From NCBI GenBank assembly GCA_033064195.1, contig JARBJD010000026.1, positions 372,001 through 436,000 on the forward strand: a stretch of DNA of 64,000 bases, given 5' to 3'. Below are positions 10,735 to 22,977 of the stretch, piece after piece. Below the pieces are notes generated by a model. The model had not been told where the DNA came from. It saw only the letters and a program-made list of their open reading frames with translations, and did not search any database. This DNA is from Blattamonas nauphoetae (lineage: Eukaryota > Preaxostyla > Oxymonadida). Positions within the stretch are counted from its first letter, which is position 1; the number at the start of each line of letters is the position of its first letter. Both the position numbers and the translations under genes were made by a program.

Positions 10735-12596
10735 ATAGAAACGCCAGTTGTGGACAGCATCGGCTGATCCTGTCTACTCCATCAGAATGCGAGGGTCAGT
10801 CTCGTAATGCGGGAACCACACAATGTGTGCGTTGAGGGCAACTTGATGGGAGTTGGAGGACATGGGAAGAAAGTAGGGAAGTGGAAGATTGGGGTTTGTA
10901 GAAGGAGGGTTGGGTGAAGTGGTGGATGTCTTCCTGTGGGTATCTTTGGTGCGAGATTGGCTCGGATTGATGTGTTGTTTCTGACTGTTTTGATTGGTGT
11001 ATGTGGGAGGCAGTGCGAAAGAACCAGAAAAATCTCGTTCGGTTAGCTGGTTGGCGCGAGATGTGGCATATTCTTCATCGAATGGCTGATTCTCTGATTG
11101 TTGCAGTGGACGACGATATGACTGGGAATTCTACGTGACAATGGCAGCAGACGATTGTTGTGGAAACTGTGGGTTGATGTGCTGTTGCTGTTGGTTCACA
11201 AAACCCTCCCTGTTTGAGAGGGAGTCGGGCTTCTGTTTGGCATACCGCTTTGCCTGTAAACGGACAGTGCTGTGCTCGTTCTGAGAAAGGAAGGGAGAGA
11301 AGTACTTTTGTTGATCTGGGAAGGCAACAACAACTCGTCCAGAATCGACAAGCGGGTTCTGGACATCGTTGACCTTGTCTGGAGGGTGTTCGTGTTTGTT
11401 TCGATTCTCAAGGGCTTTAACATGAGAATGGAGGGATACGTCATAACATCGTCTGAGTAGAGAGGTGGGAGTCGAGTATCTTCCGCTTGCTCCTGTTGTG
11501 AGTGCATCAGAGATCTGATGGTCATCGGGAACTCCTGACTGGGCACATCTGCTTGGACATCTTCAAAAACAAGCACTTGTTGATTGTATGTCGGTTGCTG
11601 CTGACGAGGAGGGTATTGATGGGCGAGAGATTCCACGATGATGGGATAGAACTCGTCCGAGTTGTAATTCTGGTCCCTCATCGAAGGATGCTGCCAATAG
11701 TGCATGTGGCGAGGTCGAGGACGCCCAGACATTCCCATTTGTGTTGAGGGAGTCTTTCAATGTCATCACCTGGCTGTTGGGGAAGACGTCGACGATGCTG
11801 TCGGGGTGACGTTCTTGACGATGCAAATGGGGATTGAGAATCGTCCCCCTCGACACCATCCATAAGGTCGTCATGGGGAAGGGATTTAAATTGAGTTCAA
11901 AGTTTGTCGGCTTGACAGGGACATAGATGAATCCATTCCGTTCGATCGGAAGAGGATAGTTATGTGTCGTGTGATCTCGACCGTATTCAGGAAAGATATC
12001 GAGGAATGGAGGATTTCGAGTCGTTTGGTTATGTTAGTTAATACAGTGTCGCATTTGCATCAGAATACAACGAGTTTTCATCATCTTTTGATTTGTTGTG
12101 TGGATGAAAGGTATGCCATATTTGCATGCACAGAGGAGAGATTATCTGATTCAGAAACCTGAATTGATTGATGAGACTTCGCTATTGATTATTGTTGAGG
12201 ATCTGATTGACAATCCAATGTGGACACAGTTAGTAGGCATGGATTTCGCTGGAAAATGACAAGGGACCCACATTTCTCGAGAGTGATCTAGGCCTGAGTG
12301 AAGATGAGTCGATGTCGAGTGTTTTTAACTCTTCTTTGAGTGTCCATTCTTCCTGTTCAATACACGGTTCCATTTTTCATCATGATCCAATCGCTCAGGA
12401 GGGGTCATCAAACAGTGAGATTCAGCATGTGTCATGGCTTGCCCAAGCATTCGAAAGGATGGGAAAGCCCTTCACCGTGTCCCTCAATCGTATCTGAGCG
12501 ATGAGAGGATGAGATTGTTAAAACACAATCAGAGATAGAGGCCTTTCTGACCGTCCAATCTTTCCAGACTCACAATGAAACTCGTCGCTTTCAGGA
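10735..12596. other. MULE interior, low-complexity, no recognised gene
   Basis: From 11196 to 11874 the minus strand is open but its translation is rich in glutamine, serine and proline and matches no family I know. From 11880 to 12596 I see nothing gene-like. Confidence 0.35.
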
Positions 12597-13017
12597 TATA
12601 TATCCTGTTGAAAGGGCGGTATACACCAGAGAGAGGAGAGTTAAAGAGAAAGTGGGATGATCCGATTCAAAAAAAGGCCAATTCAATCCAATTGTCGAAC
12701 ATTACTCATCCGATCATGAATACTGCAATAATTTCACAAAAATATGAATGATCACGTCAGAAAAATCCTGTTAAGAAAAAAGTTGGAGATCCCGGGATTC
12801 GAACCTGGGACCCAACAGTGGAAGTCTTTGTATCTACCAACTCGTCCATTTGTACAATTTTTTTTGATCAAATATCCACACCGATAAGGTTTAAAAAAAC
12901 CAACTTTTTTTGCAGATTTCCAACGGTCGTTCAGATTTCCAACGGTCGTTCAGAAAACCAACTGCAGTTCAGAAAACCAACTGCACTCGAGAAAACCAAC
13001 TTTAAATTGAGATGACC
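12597..13017 (-). repeat. Right terminal inverted repeat of the MULE
   Basis: Inverted copy of 4895-5353, with the tRNA-like segment on the minus strand (B box 12795-12805, A box 12837-12848) and about five 19 bp units (about 12910-13000). Outside the missing units the two arms differ at only a few positions, which suggests a young element or repeated homogenisation. Confidence 0.88.
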
Positions 13018-14530
13018 CCCCACCAACCCCGACAGATTTCAGCGATTAGTCGTGTCTAGCCCGATAGCGAAGAAGAGAGGATCTGGCGCTCCTTCGCTTG
13101 TGGAGAGGCTGTCGACCGTTGTGCAGTGGCAAACACAGAAGATGCATAATCTTTCTCGTCTGCCATGTGATCCTTCGTCATGCCCTCTCTTTCAGATCCG
13201 GTCCGAAATGAAGAAGACGCCGAGCGGTCCTTCGACGTCTTCCGCTCCGCCCCACAGGCACTCCTCAAGCACCACTTCCAACACATAAACACTTTCCAGT
13301 GAAATCAGCTCCCAAGGTCTGCCTCTCTCCTCCTCTTCTCCTCGTCCAGATTGGCGCAAGGGGGAATCCAAATTTGTTGCCAACTTTGTTGAAAATGCCG
13401 TCCAAACAGAGAAAAACAAAGTCGAACTCGAAAAACTGAAACGAGCAGCGGAAGAAAGCGAGCCTGTCAAGAAATGGTTCCACCAGCGCCTCGCCGAGAA
13501 GCGGCAGGAGGTGGAGAAGAAGGACGACGACGACGAGATTCCGGAAGTCGACGAGGAGAAGCTGCGCGCGCTGTCCGAAGTTGAGGGGCGATCCGTCTTC
13601 ATCGTCAACCAGGCCGGCGTCATCGAGAAGAAGCTCAAACTGAATCAGTTCGACGATCTGGCGAATGAGGAAGAGGAGGACGACGAGTGTGGCAGGCTTC
13701 GGCGTCTGCGCGAGAAGGAACTGTTGGACAGAGCGAGGGCATTCCTTCGCGATTTGGAGCAGCAGCGAGCGGAAGAGGAGCGACGTTGGAGAGAACGAGA
13801 GGATCAGGAGTAGGTCATTGTGGACGGAGAGGACGGCGACGAACGGACAACGAGTTCGGGCGACTGCGAGGGAACGAAACGAAGACGGGAGCGAATGTCC
13901 AACACCGAATTGCCTTCCTGTCGCTCTCTCCAAAGCCAGACAAAATGTGTGCTGGCTTTCTTATCCTTTCTCGTTCCGTTTTGTGTCAGCTCACTCACTC
14001 CACCCGATCGGAGCGACCGCTGATTACGTTCCACGCCAACGAGACTCGCTGCTCGATCGTCCTTCCTGAAGAAACACGTGCCGACATCCAATTTGGATGA
14101 TGTTACGACAAAGAATACGCCCAATACAGCGGTCCCTCTCATCGGGAGAGCGGGAGTGAAGACAGCGACTACACGGCGTTCGACAGATGACGTTCCGATG
14201 ACTTGGAACCAGGCATCGACAACTGGCTCCGGCATCCGACGAAGAACCAGCAAGGTGGTGGGAAGAAGGGCAGAGCGGACGCCGCTCCGTTCGATTTGGA
14301 TGCTGTCCCGAAGTCTCCTCCAAACAAGAAACGGTGAACAGAGCAGATATGTGAGCTGCAGGAGAGGAAGATAAAGTTGGAGTTGCGATGGAAAGATATT
14401 GAACGAAAGATTCCAACAACGCGCTGGAACAGTGGTTAGTTCTCATCTCACCCTCTCGCATCACAACGAAGGAGCGCGTGTTGAAGCTGATTGGCGAAGA
14501 CAGGACACTTGCGAGAGAAGCAGACGAGTG
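13018..14530 (+). pseudogene. Gene G, 3' part (acidic coiled-coil host gene)
   Basis: Continuation of gene G after the MULE: NPDRFQRLVVSSPIAKKRG, then a highly charged, coiled-coil-like run (VELEKLKRAAEESEPVKKW, KKDDDDEIPEVDEEKL, LRDLEQQRAEEERRW; about 13340-13813). A TAG at 13811-13813 interrupts that frame, which continues as VIVDGEDGDERTTSS. Later pieces in shifted frames include DKEYAQYSGPSHRESGSEDS (about 14105), ELQERKIKLELRWKD (about 14350) and LEQWLVLISPSRITTKERV (about 14420). No domain is recognised. Several stops and shifts make it a pseudogene unless some are introns. Confidence 0.55.
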
Positions 14531-14976
14531 TTGCTGATATTTTGGCGTCTGAAGGGACAGGAAGAGGAATACGAAGCGCGGTAGAATGGAGGTGAGCGAG
14601 ATCCGTCAGAAATGCATACTGATATCGACTCCCTCCTCCCTGAATACTACACTCTGTGGCTTCGAATTGTGCAGATGGAGTGACAACATCACACAGCTCA
14701 ATTCAGGCTGGGTCACCTTTTCCACACTCCCTTCCTGTCGCCCGCTGACGTCAGCCCAGTTGATGTTTCCATTCTTGACTTGCAGTGCAGGAGATCTTCT
14801 GGCATATGAACTTCCTCCTCCTGTTGAAGTTCTGGCAATAGAAGGAATTGTTTGATTCTTTTGAGCGAGATTCTGGTCATTGTCATCATCATTTGAATGT
14901 CGACATTTAGCATGACTTCCGACACAAACTAACTCGGGGGAACCAAAAAAGTCACGAAAAACACAGGAAGTGTTTA
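14531..14976. other. No recognisable gene
   Basis: Short open frames only; nothing I can assign. Confidence 0.3.
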
Positions 14977-15085
14977 GGTGTTCTCTTCGTTCTCACCATC
15001 ACCAAACCAGGGCTCATCAACAGCTTGAGTGAGTGAGTCCCTGGGTCCGGTAAAGACGGTCCATGGGTTGGCCGATCGAACAAAC
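14977..15085 (+). repeat. Inverted repeat arm (partner at 19013-19068 and 19376-19455)
   Basis: The arm contains GGTGTTCTCTTCGTTCTC, then CCAGGGCTCATCAACAG, then CCCTGGGTCCGGTAAAGACG and GGTTGGCCGATC. Its outer 55 bp recur inverted at 19013-19068 and its inner 65 bp recur inverted at 19376-19440. It is probably the end of a DNA transposon of about 4.4 kb. I could not find a clean target duplication. Confidence 0.6.
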
Positions 15086-17440
15086 GTGACACTATTATTT
15101 CACTTCCTTGTCTCAAACCATCAAACTATATTTCTTAAAACAAGAATTTAACTCGTTCACAACAAATAAATCAAACATTAGCTGGCTCAACGACTAAATC
15201 CATCTTCCAACGATCAGCACTTCTTTCCCCAACAGTACACAATCCCGCTCAACGCATACGACTCTGGAAAAACAAACACACAATCGTAAAGCGAATTAAT
15301 CTTTCTAAATTCGACAAGACTGGCAAGACAAGACTAAATCAGCTTGCCCAATCAATGGATCACGACTTGCCGAACGTTTGTCAAATGACATGGTTTGAGA
15401 CAAGGAAAGGAGGCTTAACAGATAATCATAGGAGAATGTGAATGAAGGAGTTGACTTATCGGAACAAGTTCAGATACCAACAAATTATTAAGCCATCTTC
15501 CCAGGGCACAAGTAGTCAAGATCGTACCAGAATCTAGGATCGTCAGATCTTCAGTCACCATCTCCGAACCATCGCGGAATGAATACGCATCCCAGGCTTG
15601 CGTCATTGAAGAAAGGGAATGACAATTTTCACTCATCAGCACTCCTGTGAAACGAGAAGGAATATTTATATGCTCAACATCAATACTTTTCTCTAATCCG
15701 CCTGACATCTTCCAAGGGTAGTCGTTTTACCTCATCAGTCACTCTCTGACATCAATCAACAGCCAATACGAGTGGGCCATGAAGCAGCAAAAAATTTTAG
15801 ACTTGCCAATGTTCTAAATTAGTTTGTAGGAAGCAATGATGATCCCAAAGATCTCGGACGTGGCTTTCGGGCGATATCGCAGTCAGTCTGCAGGCCAAGC
15901 CCAAACAAAATGGATCGCGATTTCACGGCCCAAAGCTGCTTAAAATGATGGAATTGTTACTAGGAATTCCAAAGAAGGACCAACAGAGGTCATCTAAGGA
16001 TGTAAAGTTCTCCGACACATCCTGCTCTCTCATCCTGCAATCTGCGGATAGATGTTGACTGTTTGTTGCAGATAATGATTAGAAATGATTTAGTGGAAGA
16101 GACTGCAAGATATATTTAAACACATATGTCCTTGAAAGGATAAAACGATCATCCTACACATGGCTGAGCATTGTCAAAGTGTTTCATGTTTTTGACCGGT
16201 TTTCACCATCAACTTGTCGGTCACCCTTCCATAAGTCGATGTTGACCTGATTCAGAGGCATTATCAACCAAATTAGAACTTTGTCGCAACGGAAGTTTCG
16301 AACGACATTTTTACAGTCTTGCTCGTGATTGTAAACCAAGGATACGACATGAGAGACTTTTATGCACTGATCAATCAGTTCTCCGAGACAATTCAACATG
16401 AAAGGCTGGACTTGGACACAGAGAACATGAATTAGGATGATGCATCCTTACGGGCGAGTTCAGGCTCTTTTCTGCAAATATGGGGTTGCCAGTTCGTGCA
16501 AGAGTCAATTATTGTAACATCTCTCGAACCAGACAAACAAAGAATGCATCATACATCCAACAAGCTTCCAACCGAGCCTGTGACAGTTTTTTCGAACCAG
16601 ATGCCAATATTATCTCAAACCCAACAACGACAGTTAAAGAAAAAGCATCTGGAGATAACTAGCCTCAACTATGGAACTAAAGACTACTAATACCTCGCAT
16701 CTCGTTCAAGATAACGAAGAAAGTGATCTGACGTTCTGACAAGGAATGTACCTTCAGACAATAACATCTGCGTTGAACCTGACGGTGTCCCGAGCCAAAA
16801 TCGGCATTACTCGTCACCGAAAGGAAATCAAGGAAGGATCACAGCAGATTTTTGCGAGGGGGTGGGACGTGCGCTTTGATTCGCACAACGTGTCTTTCAA
16901 GGCAATACTGATCACGGTATGGTGATCTGAGAAATGACTTGCACAAAAGAAAACATCCCCATGTTGGAGCGAGAAGTATCCAGAAATATATTGATGAAAT
17001 TCTTGAATGACTCAGACTAAAGTCATCTGTCACCAGAACCATCGCTGGTGATGTGGGTAGCATATTCTCATCCCGTCCAGCAGCGGGACAACATGGGAGG
17101 ATGCACCTACCAATACCGGAAAAGTAATATTGCTTAAACAAAATGTGGAAGGATAAAGAAGGAGAGCCTGAACGTGTTGAACTGGAAATAGCCAACGAGG
17201 ACTGAGGCGAACTGACAGCCTTCGATGAGATGACTCGTCGAACTTGGGAAAGTTGAGTGGACTGCACTCTTCATCGAGTGTCACTGGCTTTCTGTTTCAA
17301 AAGGCACAGATGTGACAATGATTCTCCTCCTGGTTGGAGCTTGAGCGTTTCGACTTGTTGCGCGCCCCAGGTTTTGGCGAATATCACGCTCTCACTCTTC
17401 AGAGTGACCACTGTTGTCTTACGCCAACGCTGGGTGATCC
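15086..17440. other. No recognisable gene
   Basis: Mostly AT-rich sequence between the repeat arms. A minus-strand frame at 15415-15708 and others near 16839-17284 are open, but their translations show no family features I know and no supporting context. Confidence 0.3.
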
Positions 17441-17449
17441 AGGACATCG

Positions 17450-18240
17450 ATGATGAATCAACTGAGAGCGAGAATTGCTCATGTCAATGAACGAATTGAA
17501 GTGACAAGTGAGCAAACAGAAATGTTGAGAGCCGCTTCCAATTGCAACGAGCGACAAGAAGCTGATTCAAGAACTAACAATATGCCGACACGATCGATAG
17601 AAGGACAGAAATTGGATCTCAACAAAGTAGCAGGTAGACTGACGCTTCTACAAAGAAGATGGTCTCTCAAACAGGAAAATGACGTTAGAACTCGTGGTGA
17701 CCTCGAATGCTTTCTAGAAGAAAGAAGAGAACGCTCGCTGAGTCAGGATAAGTCAAAAGTGAATTGGAGAGAGGAAATCTTGAGTTGATGAAGAATTTTG
17801 CAAGAACATCATACCTCCCAACACCAGATCCTGACAAGAAGAAAGTGATGTCGAAAGAAATGAAAGCTCTTCTAAGCTGGCTGATTCCACTCATTGTCTC
17901 TCTGTGTCGCGCTCATCGTGATCCTCGTTCTGGTGAACCGGCGACGAGCGAAAGGGATCAATGCGAAGAGCGAGATGGAAGAACAAGAACCAGTGGAACT
18001 GGAAAAAATGGAAGAGTTTGGAATGGATTGCTCGAATGGTGTGATCCAAACAGATGGAATGAGCTACTCAGCATTCAACTCGGCAGAAGGCCATCCCACA
18101 AAGAAGGACCCAACGAAGCAGAACAAGAGTAGCGAGGGAATGGATGAATATGCGGAAGGGATGGCATGCAGTGGAGACTTCGGGATTTCTGCAGTTCGAT
18201 GAATTCGACGTTGTGTTCGATGATCCACAAAGAACACCAT
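17450..18240 (+). pseudogene. Surface protein pseudogene, membrane span and cytoplasmic start
   Basis: EMKALLSWLIPLIVSLC matches the membrane span of gene B (KIKALLSWLIPVVASVC). After a frame change near 17890 the sequence VILVLVNRRRAK, then NGVIQTDGMSYSAF and MACSGDFGISAV parallels gene B's VICSDGMSHSAF and MACSGGFEISA. The ectodomain is not recognisable upstream (17450-17770 is charged and coiled-coil-like) and the kinase-like tail is absent. A decayed member of the surface family. Confidence 0.7.
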
Positions 18241-19012
18241 CATGGAACGATGTCAACCGGGCACAATTCAATTCTCGCACTAAGGGACAGATACCAAGTC
18301 ATCAGTCAAACAATATCACGAATGGATCTGTAGGAACTGTGCCGCCGACATGATTTGGACGACAAGTGAGACATGACAGCTCATCACAACAAAGACTGTC
18401 ATCTCATGATCTCTTCACATATCCGTCTCCACGTCGATAGGAAGTACATCGAATGCTTCTCCGCAGGAAGTCAAATAGGCTCAGGTTGGACAGATAGAAG
18501 AAATAGGAGGGAAGAGAACACTACATTGGATTGAAATTATGTGACGCACGTTCTCAAAGCATCAGTCGAAGTCGGACGAGAGATGTGGGAGTTCATCTGC
18601 GATGGGAGATATCCTTGACAAAATGATCATCGCTCGTTGATGTTGCGCTCTGATGGATTGAGCAGAGGAGTTGTCTCCTCACCCGAACGTGTTGTGAGTC
18701 GTGTAGTCTCCTTCCCTGTTCCCCATCTCCATTGGGGACCCTCAGTGATTGTCCTCACTCTCCGGTAGTGAGTCGAGCTCGCTGAATGTGCTTCAAGCAC
18801 ATGTCGGATGGTCAACATCCGTTGATGACTACTACTCCGCTCCAGTCCTAATCGTCCGATAAGACTCCTCGCTCGCCAACTGCTGGTGCCAGCTTTGGAG
18901 GAAGCACGGCCGTTGTTGATGTAAAAGGGGAGCAAGATGGTAGAGTCGTGGAAGTTATCTTCTTCTCTCTTATGTTCATTATCACTTTTACACTTGATTT
19001 TAGTCCTTTTCA
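18241..19012. other. No recognisable gene
   Basis: I see only short frames and nothing assignable. Confidence 0.3.
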
Positions 19013-19460
19013 ATACTCAATCTGTTGATGAGCCCTGGTTTGGTGATGGTGAGAACGAAGAGAACACCTTTCACACAAACCAGTGCTCATCAACCTCTTT
19101 CTCTGTCACACAGCAGTTGAAAGAGGTCATCGGTATGTCTTTAGCACTGCGGCGTTTCTCAATTGTAACCTTTTGGTGGTTTTCACTTCATTAGTCATTC
19201 TGACTTTTCGATTTCTCCAGTTTTTCATCCCCGTTGGGGCTTTTCTGGAGTTATGGGTTAGATCCCACTTTTTGCTCGTCAACCGCCCCCACTTGGGCAG
19301 AACCGGCTCGATGATTAACCTCTCGGGTCGGGATTTTTCTTTCAACAGATAAAACTTTTATTATTTTGTTTGTTGATCGGCCAACCCATGGACCGTCTTT
19401 ACCGGACCCAGGGACTCACTCACTCAATCTGTTGATGAGCACTGGTTTGTGTGAAAGGCG
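19013..19460 (-). repeat. Composite inverted repeat arm with a small hairpin element
   Basis: The stretch 19013-19068 is the inverse of the outer part of 14977-15085. The following 19066-19090 (CTTTCACACAAACCAGTGCT) recurs inverted at 19430-19455, giving a unit of about 390 bp with its own inverted ends. The inner part 19376-19440 is the inverse of 15025-15085. It looks as if a related short element inserted into, or duplicated from, the right arm. Confidence 0.55.
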
Positions 19461-21059
19461 TTGATGATATCAGGAAGGTTTCAAAGGATCAGATTGGAGA
19501 GTACTTCTTACGACTTAATGAGTCCAATTTCGCGAATTTGCATTCTTTTTGGGGACTTCGAGTTTGTTGATGAAGATTTGCTCTTGTCATAGGATATCCG
19601 ACGAGTCGCATTCCTTTGTCTGTTTCAATTAGGATCTTGTTGGGTTTACAGTTGTTAGCGACTGAAAATAGGATGTGTTGGCCAACTACAAGTAAAATGG
19701 TAAAAGTGAGTGGAATGACAGTAGCAATCACACCAAGGGAGATGAGCTTCCACCGTCAATGTGCGAAAGCGGTGCAACGTTCAACAGCAAGGTACTACGA
19801 TATCTCAGTCCGGGACGAACTGACTGAACTGGAATGACGCGACGGAAAGAGAAGCAACTCGCTATGACATCAAAGAAGTCGGGGAAGAAAGGGATAGGAA
19901 TCACGACAATTCCAGAGGAAAATCGGAAGGTTGTCGAGGAGTTTAACTCACGGGTGTCGCTTTTCAATAGGATTTGCTTCATTTTGACGGGTTGTTGGAA
20001 GTTGAAGGTATATCTAGGAGAGAGATGTTTGGATCATGAGAATGATGATGAAGATGATAGATGGAGAAGAAATAGACAAACATAGTGTCGTTGAAGTCAG
20101 ACAGCGTGGCGTGCTCTTTGATCTCTGACGAGTTGTCGTTGTCTTTCTATGCCAACGTCGTCCAAATCTTTTTTTCCCTGCTTCTTCCCAATCTTCATCT
20201 CGGCCGGCTGTTTGTCCGCGATGTTCCCACCGTAAAACTGTGACTCACTCTCGCTACGAGACAAGTGCTCACATATCGAAACCAGTTTCGCTTCCAGTCC
20301 TGGACAAACCGGCAGATAATGACAGGTGGGATGGGAAGGGTCTCTTCGAAGAGAGCGGTGAAACCCACGTTGCATGAAGTTTACACGAAAGCTTTGGCAA
20401 AGTGGTACCGAATTCGCTGCTGGGATTGCAGGTAGACAGAGAAGGAGAGGGTGCATCCTGTGTCAGTGTCGATAAAAAGCAGAAGGCAAGGAGTGGGAAA
20501 GATGTAGTGGAAGTCGAGGAGTGACAAGCTGAACGACAACAGCACTGATTTCTTATTCATTTCGCTTGGACTCAATTCAATTTGGGGATAGCTTCGGAAG
20601 GGGACGAGGATTAGTGGACATCGAACGTCTGTCGTGACTGAATAAGTCTATCAGATTAACAAATACATAACGTCATTCGAATCCACTTCAGCTGTGCTTG
20701 GATCGGCTGAGTTTGTGCAAACATCATCACTAGGATCTTACAACACCGAAACGAGTCTGGACTTCATCACACCCTCCCCATTGACTCCAACTGCAGCACT
20801 GGTGGACTTATTCATAGGATAGAACACAATGGACACCTCTGATGCTCAACGACAAAGAGAACACTTACGACAAGCCGAACGACGACTTTCCACCTCCCAT
20901 CAACCGAATCGTCTCGTTCAAGTTCTTTTCAGATTCAACATCAGCGGAATATGAGCTCCCATTTGGAGAATGGGAACTGCTGTAGTACGAAGCCAACTAT
21001 TCGCTAGTCGCTCATTGATGGAAAGAATCAGTTGTCGATACAAACAGGACTGTCCTCAC
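19461..21059. other. No recognisable gene
   Basis: Short frames on both strands (for example plus strand 19834-20085 and minus strand 20097-20456) have no motif I recognise. Possibly further decayed fragments. Confidence 0.3.
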
Positions 21060-22600
21060 AGCTCCCAATCCACCACGAATCGTGCAAGCGTCGTGTGAAT
21101 ACAGTGATTCTTTATTTGTCGCTTTCTTCTCTCTGAAAGTGTGGACGCTTGAAACAGGATCGTTCAAAGCATCTGTGAACCACAAGTCGAATTTCTGGAT
21201 GGAACCAAGCCTGTTGAGATGGATTTTGGGAAGACATACACAATCACTACACTCTCTTGTTCGGTCGGACATCAGCTCGCACTCATTCCAAATCTGCAAA
21301 GTGCTGGGAGACTGACTCGTAAAACGGGGCAGAACACACAGCTGCAACGATGGAGAAAGTGGGAGGTCTCACTCAACTCGTCGATCTCATCGAGAACACT
21401 TTTGCAACAGGCACCACTACGACTCAGCCCACGTTCCATGTGGACGAGTCAGGTTGTCTGGGAGACATTTATCAAGAGGATGGAAGTAGGTGCGATACGG
21501 TAGACTGTGTGTGGTGGATTGGGGAGGGAGTTGGCTTTGCTCAGCCAACACTCCTCATGGTTGAGTCTGCCACGCAGGATTCGCCGATTACAGTGACGGA
21601 AGGGATGCATGTGCTGGTGATGAACGGCAGCATTGCCGAACCGACACTCATCGTTGCTTCGCATAATCTGGCCACGGCACAACACCGGAATGTTGTTGTC
21701 GACACCATCATTTATTCTGATTCGTGGAACGAACTCTGAGATTGTGTGTGAGGATGGTCTACTCAGTGCACCAACCACGCACTCCTCGTTGTTCGATGTT
21801 GAAGGATGAGCGCTGACACTTTCAGAAAACGGATGCATCTTTGTGGTTGTGAATTCAACCACTGAAATGGAACAAGTAGATTTCAGGAACAAAAGGAGGA
21901 AAACAGAATTTCAGTGATTGATTCAGGTGATTTTTCATTGAAGGACTGTACTATATATCTGACTTGGTGGACAAACGGATTGGTTGTGAAGTCGTCAAGC
22001 AAGTCAGAAATGGGAAGAGAAACAACGATTGTGATCAACAAATGCACAGTGACAACCATTGATGGGATGCTCCGTGGACTTCCAGAACTGAAGGATATGG
22101 GAAGGAACGACAGTGGACTCTTGATTTCGATTGTGTCATCATTGTTCCCAAACGCCGAAATGAGAAGCTTGGATGGAATCTGTCTTTCATTGGGACGAGA
22201 GGAAGGAACAGGAGCATCATCGAGGGAGATTTGGATCAATTTGATCTCGAACAGATTCCTCGCTTGTGATTACATCTAGCGTGTGGGCACAGATCTTGCT
22301 TCCTTTCACATCGCATGTGTAGGCGCTCCCTTCCAAGCCTGTGGAGAATCTCTGAACATCCAACCATCAATACAGATCTCCAATGCTGGAACCATCCTAT
22401 CCTATCGTATTGTCTTGACGGGGACTCAAGAATCTCCCAGAATCATCACCAACGCAGAGCACACTGTTGTGGAAGCGGATGGAGTCTCTCTCATGGGTGT
22501 ACTAACATGAACAATCCTCATGTTAGACAGCTTCTTTGTGGTCAATTTCAAAACAATCTCATGTGATATTCACACTTCCACAGACTAAAGTGGGATTGCT
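21060..22600 (+). pseudogene. Surface beta-helix protein pseudogene
   Basis: Pieces in shifting plus-strand frames follow the surface family. DFGKTYTITTLSC (about 21219) corresponds to FETEYTVTSI-type repeats. The run PTLLMVESATQDSPITVTEG and HVLVMNGSIAEPTLIV (about 21550-21650) matches PTIEIVDSVTMSEG and HVVIRNGTSSEPSLIV of gene C/D near 39100-39200. GDFSLKDCTIYL and SLDGICLSLGREEG (21914-22210) match the middle of the beta-helix. There are several frame changes and stops, so it is a pseudogene within the 24.6 kb insert. Confidence 0.7.
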
Positions 22601-22977
22601 CATCCAGGCTGCCTGAAAGTTTGCTTTTCTGACAGAGGGTTATTTCATATTGTCATCAGAGTCGCCACGAACAATCTTCTGAGACCATATACTCTTCTAA
22701 CTGACAATATTTGGGTGGAGACATTTCAAAATGCCAGCTTCCGCAATTCGATTGCCGCCCAGTGATTCATACACTCATTCAAAGCGACATACTGGGGTAT
22801 GAAGGTGTCAGGATCCCTCAGTAGATTTTGTTTTGTTTTGTGTGAATTAAGGGCGACAGACAATTGGGTATTTATCATCCTGATCACAAACCGATTATCT
22901 CTTACAACTCGACTACAACTGTCTTCCTAGGCATGGGCACCAGTCAGTCCAGAATCAATGAGTCCAGTCAGCAAAAA

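Larger units (their letters stand above)
4895..13017. mobile_element. Mutator-like element (Pack-MULE type) with long inverted ends
   Basis: The two ends are inverted copies of each other (4895-5353 and 12597-13017), starting GGCTGCCTCAATTT on the left and GGTCATCTCAATTT on the right, with mostly transition differences. A perfect 9 bp duplication, CCCCACCAA, flanks them (4886-4894; 13018-13026), and removal restores the frame of gene G. Ends of more than 400 bp with a 9 bp duplication are characteristic of Mutator-like elements. Inside I find no transposase; the cargo is host-gene debris (armadillo-type, dual-specificity phosphatase-like, surface protein). That is the organisation called Pack-MULE in plants. 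Movement would need a transposase from elsewhere. Confidence 0.82.

Noticed and set aside
4895-13017. Two independent SINEs in opposite orientation
   Set aside because: A single exact 9 bp duplication lies outside the pair at equal distance from both arms, and removing the whole 8.1 kb restores gene G's frame, so the arms are the ends of one element.
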